Source of the DNA: Candidatus Onthocola stercoravium
GTDB taxonomy: Bacteria > Bacillota_I > Bacilli_A > RF39 > UBA660
Assembly: GCA_018711775.1 (NCBI GenBank)
Contig: DVHV01000139.1
Location: 1 to 23,010, forward strand
Length of the DNA stretch: 23,010 nucleotides
Reading direction: 5' to 3'
Positions 22,693 through 23,010 of the stretch are shown here, piece by piece. A model generated the notes under the pieces. The model did not search any database. It was not told the origin of the DNA and saw only the letters and a program-made list of their open reading frames with translations. Both the position numbers and the translations under genes were made by a program. Position 1 is the first letter of the stretch; every line of letters begins with the position of its first letter.

Positions 22693-22738
22693 TGAAACTT
22701 GTTTCACATCAATTATATATCTTTATATCATAAGTAGT
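22693..22738 (-). promoter_or_regulatory. sufC operon promoter with an operator-like dyad
   Basis: On the minus strand, TTGACT-N18-TATAAT lies about 40 bases before the sufC start. The inverted repeat TGAAAC-TT-GTTTCA (22693-22706) lies directly after the -10, covering the start of transcription, where a repressor could act. Candidates are the TetR encoded in the same operon or a regulator elsewhere; the dyad is short for a typical TetR site. Confidence 0.6.
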
Positions 22739-22776
22739 CAATATATTTATTGTCGATTTTTGACGGACTGTTTTCC

Positions 22777-22805
22777 TTGATTTTGTATTTACATTAATTT
22801 AGAAT
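22777..22805 (+). promoter_or_regulatory. Promoter of the right-edge small RNA/peptide gene
   Basis: TTGATT (22777-22782), 17-base spacer, TAGAAT (22800-22805); start expected near 22812. It points away from the sufC operon. Confidence 0.65.
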
Positions 22806-22884
22806 AAATAACCGTTACCTGAGAGTGGTAGTGCCTGCTTTCAACTAAGTAATTTCTTACTACTCAAATATTGGGGGTTTTGGA

Positions 22885-22980
22885 ATGAAAGGGGCAAAAG
22901 ATATGAACAAAGAAGAAAATATAAGTACTCTTTTAGTAATAATAATCTTATTAATTGTAGTGATACTACGTTTAATATAG
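22885..22980 (+). CDS. Small hydrophobic peptide, type I toxin-like
   Basis: A 31-codon ORF, or 25 residues from the inner ATG at 22903, which has AAAGGGG at eight bases and is the more likely start. The peptide begins MNKEENIST and continues LLVIIILLIVVILRLI: a single membrane helix with a charged N-terminus and an arginine near the end. Size and composition are like type I toxins and other small membrane peptides. The mRNA leader (from about 22812) can pair over about 14 bases with the sequence just after the stop, as in several toxin mRNAs whose translation is held back. No antisense RNA can be shown because the window ends at 23010. It could also be a harmless small membrane protein. Diverges from sufC. 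Confidence 0.5.
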   Translation: MKGAKDMNKEENISTLLVIIILLIVVILRLI

Positions 22981-23010
22981 AAAAATAGACACTAGCCTTG
23001 TTCAGGTATA

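Overview
The window comes from a strongly AT-rich bacterium of the low-GC Gram-positive type. Signs of this are AGGAGG-type ribosome sites before most genes, lipobox lipoproteins, XRE and TetR regulators, VanZ-like and CopZ/CopA proteins, and the short two-gene SufC + SufB-like iron-sulfur module typical of anaerobes. TGA is used as a stop (sufC and the TetR gene before the CDF transporter end in TGA), so the code is standard and not the Mycoplasma code. My best guess is a gut anaerobe in or near the Bacilli/Mollicutes branch of Bacillota; this is an inference. Nearly every gene lies on the minus strand. The exceptions are one TetR gene (9734) and a tiny ORF at the right edge, so the map is best read from right to left.

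Region 22.7 to 18.8 kb is a tightly overlapping operon: sufC, a SufB/D-like scaffold, phosphoglycerate mutase, a TetR regulator and a His-tailed CDF metal exporter. Its promoter carries a TGAAAC-TT-GTTTCA dyad at the start of the transcript. Diverging from it at the right edge is a short RNA encoding a 25 to 31 residue hydrophobic peptide; its 5' end is complementary to sequence just after the stop codon, as in type I toxin mRNAs. An unrecognised 311-residue protein follows at 17.8 to 18.8 kb. Then comes a flavodoxin / cyclophilin-like / DUF4405-type membrane operon driven by a promoter with the stretched 19-bp spacer and dyad of MerR-family control. The DUF4405 gene appears broken by a single-base frameshift. 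Copper export genes copA-copZ follow and end in a cluster of short AAAACCGGACTTTTTT repeats.

Region 13.5 to 11.3 kb holds a four-gene operon: an unknown protein, a HIT-family protein, a transglutaminase-like cysteine enzyme and an ASCH protein. From 11.2 to 10.3 kb there are two small lipoproteins. At 9.0 to 10.3 kb a TetR gene diverges from a 67-residue repeat-helix protein and a four-helix membrane protein; the two promoters share their -10 region and are bracketed by palindromes. From 9 to 5.2 kb there are membrane and anchored proteins, a metallo-beta-lactamase-fold hydrolase, a doubly damaged deoxyribosyltransferase-like pseudogene, and a membrane-anchored rhodanese coupled to a tandem thioredoxin-fold protein.

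The only long gene-free stretch (3668 to 4217) is not empty. It contains a probable small structured RNA with its own promoter and terminator, and two copies of a hairpin element whose flanks are conserved while the stems differ in sequence. The left end holds a VanZ-like protein, an anchored protein, two XRE regulators (one with membrane helices), a lipoprotein, and the start of an alpha/beta hydrolase cut by the window edge. No rRNA, tRNA, CRISPR array, transposase or phage gene was recognised.
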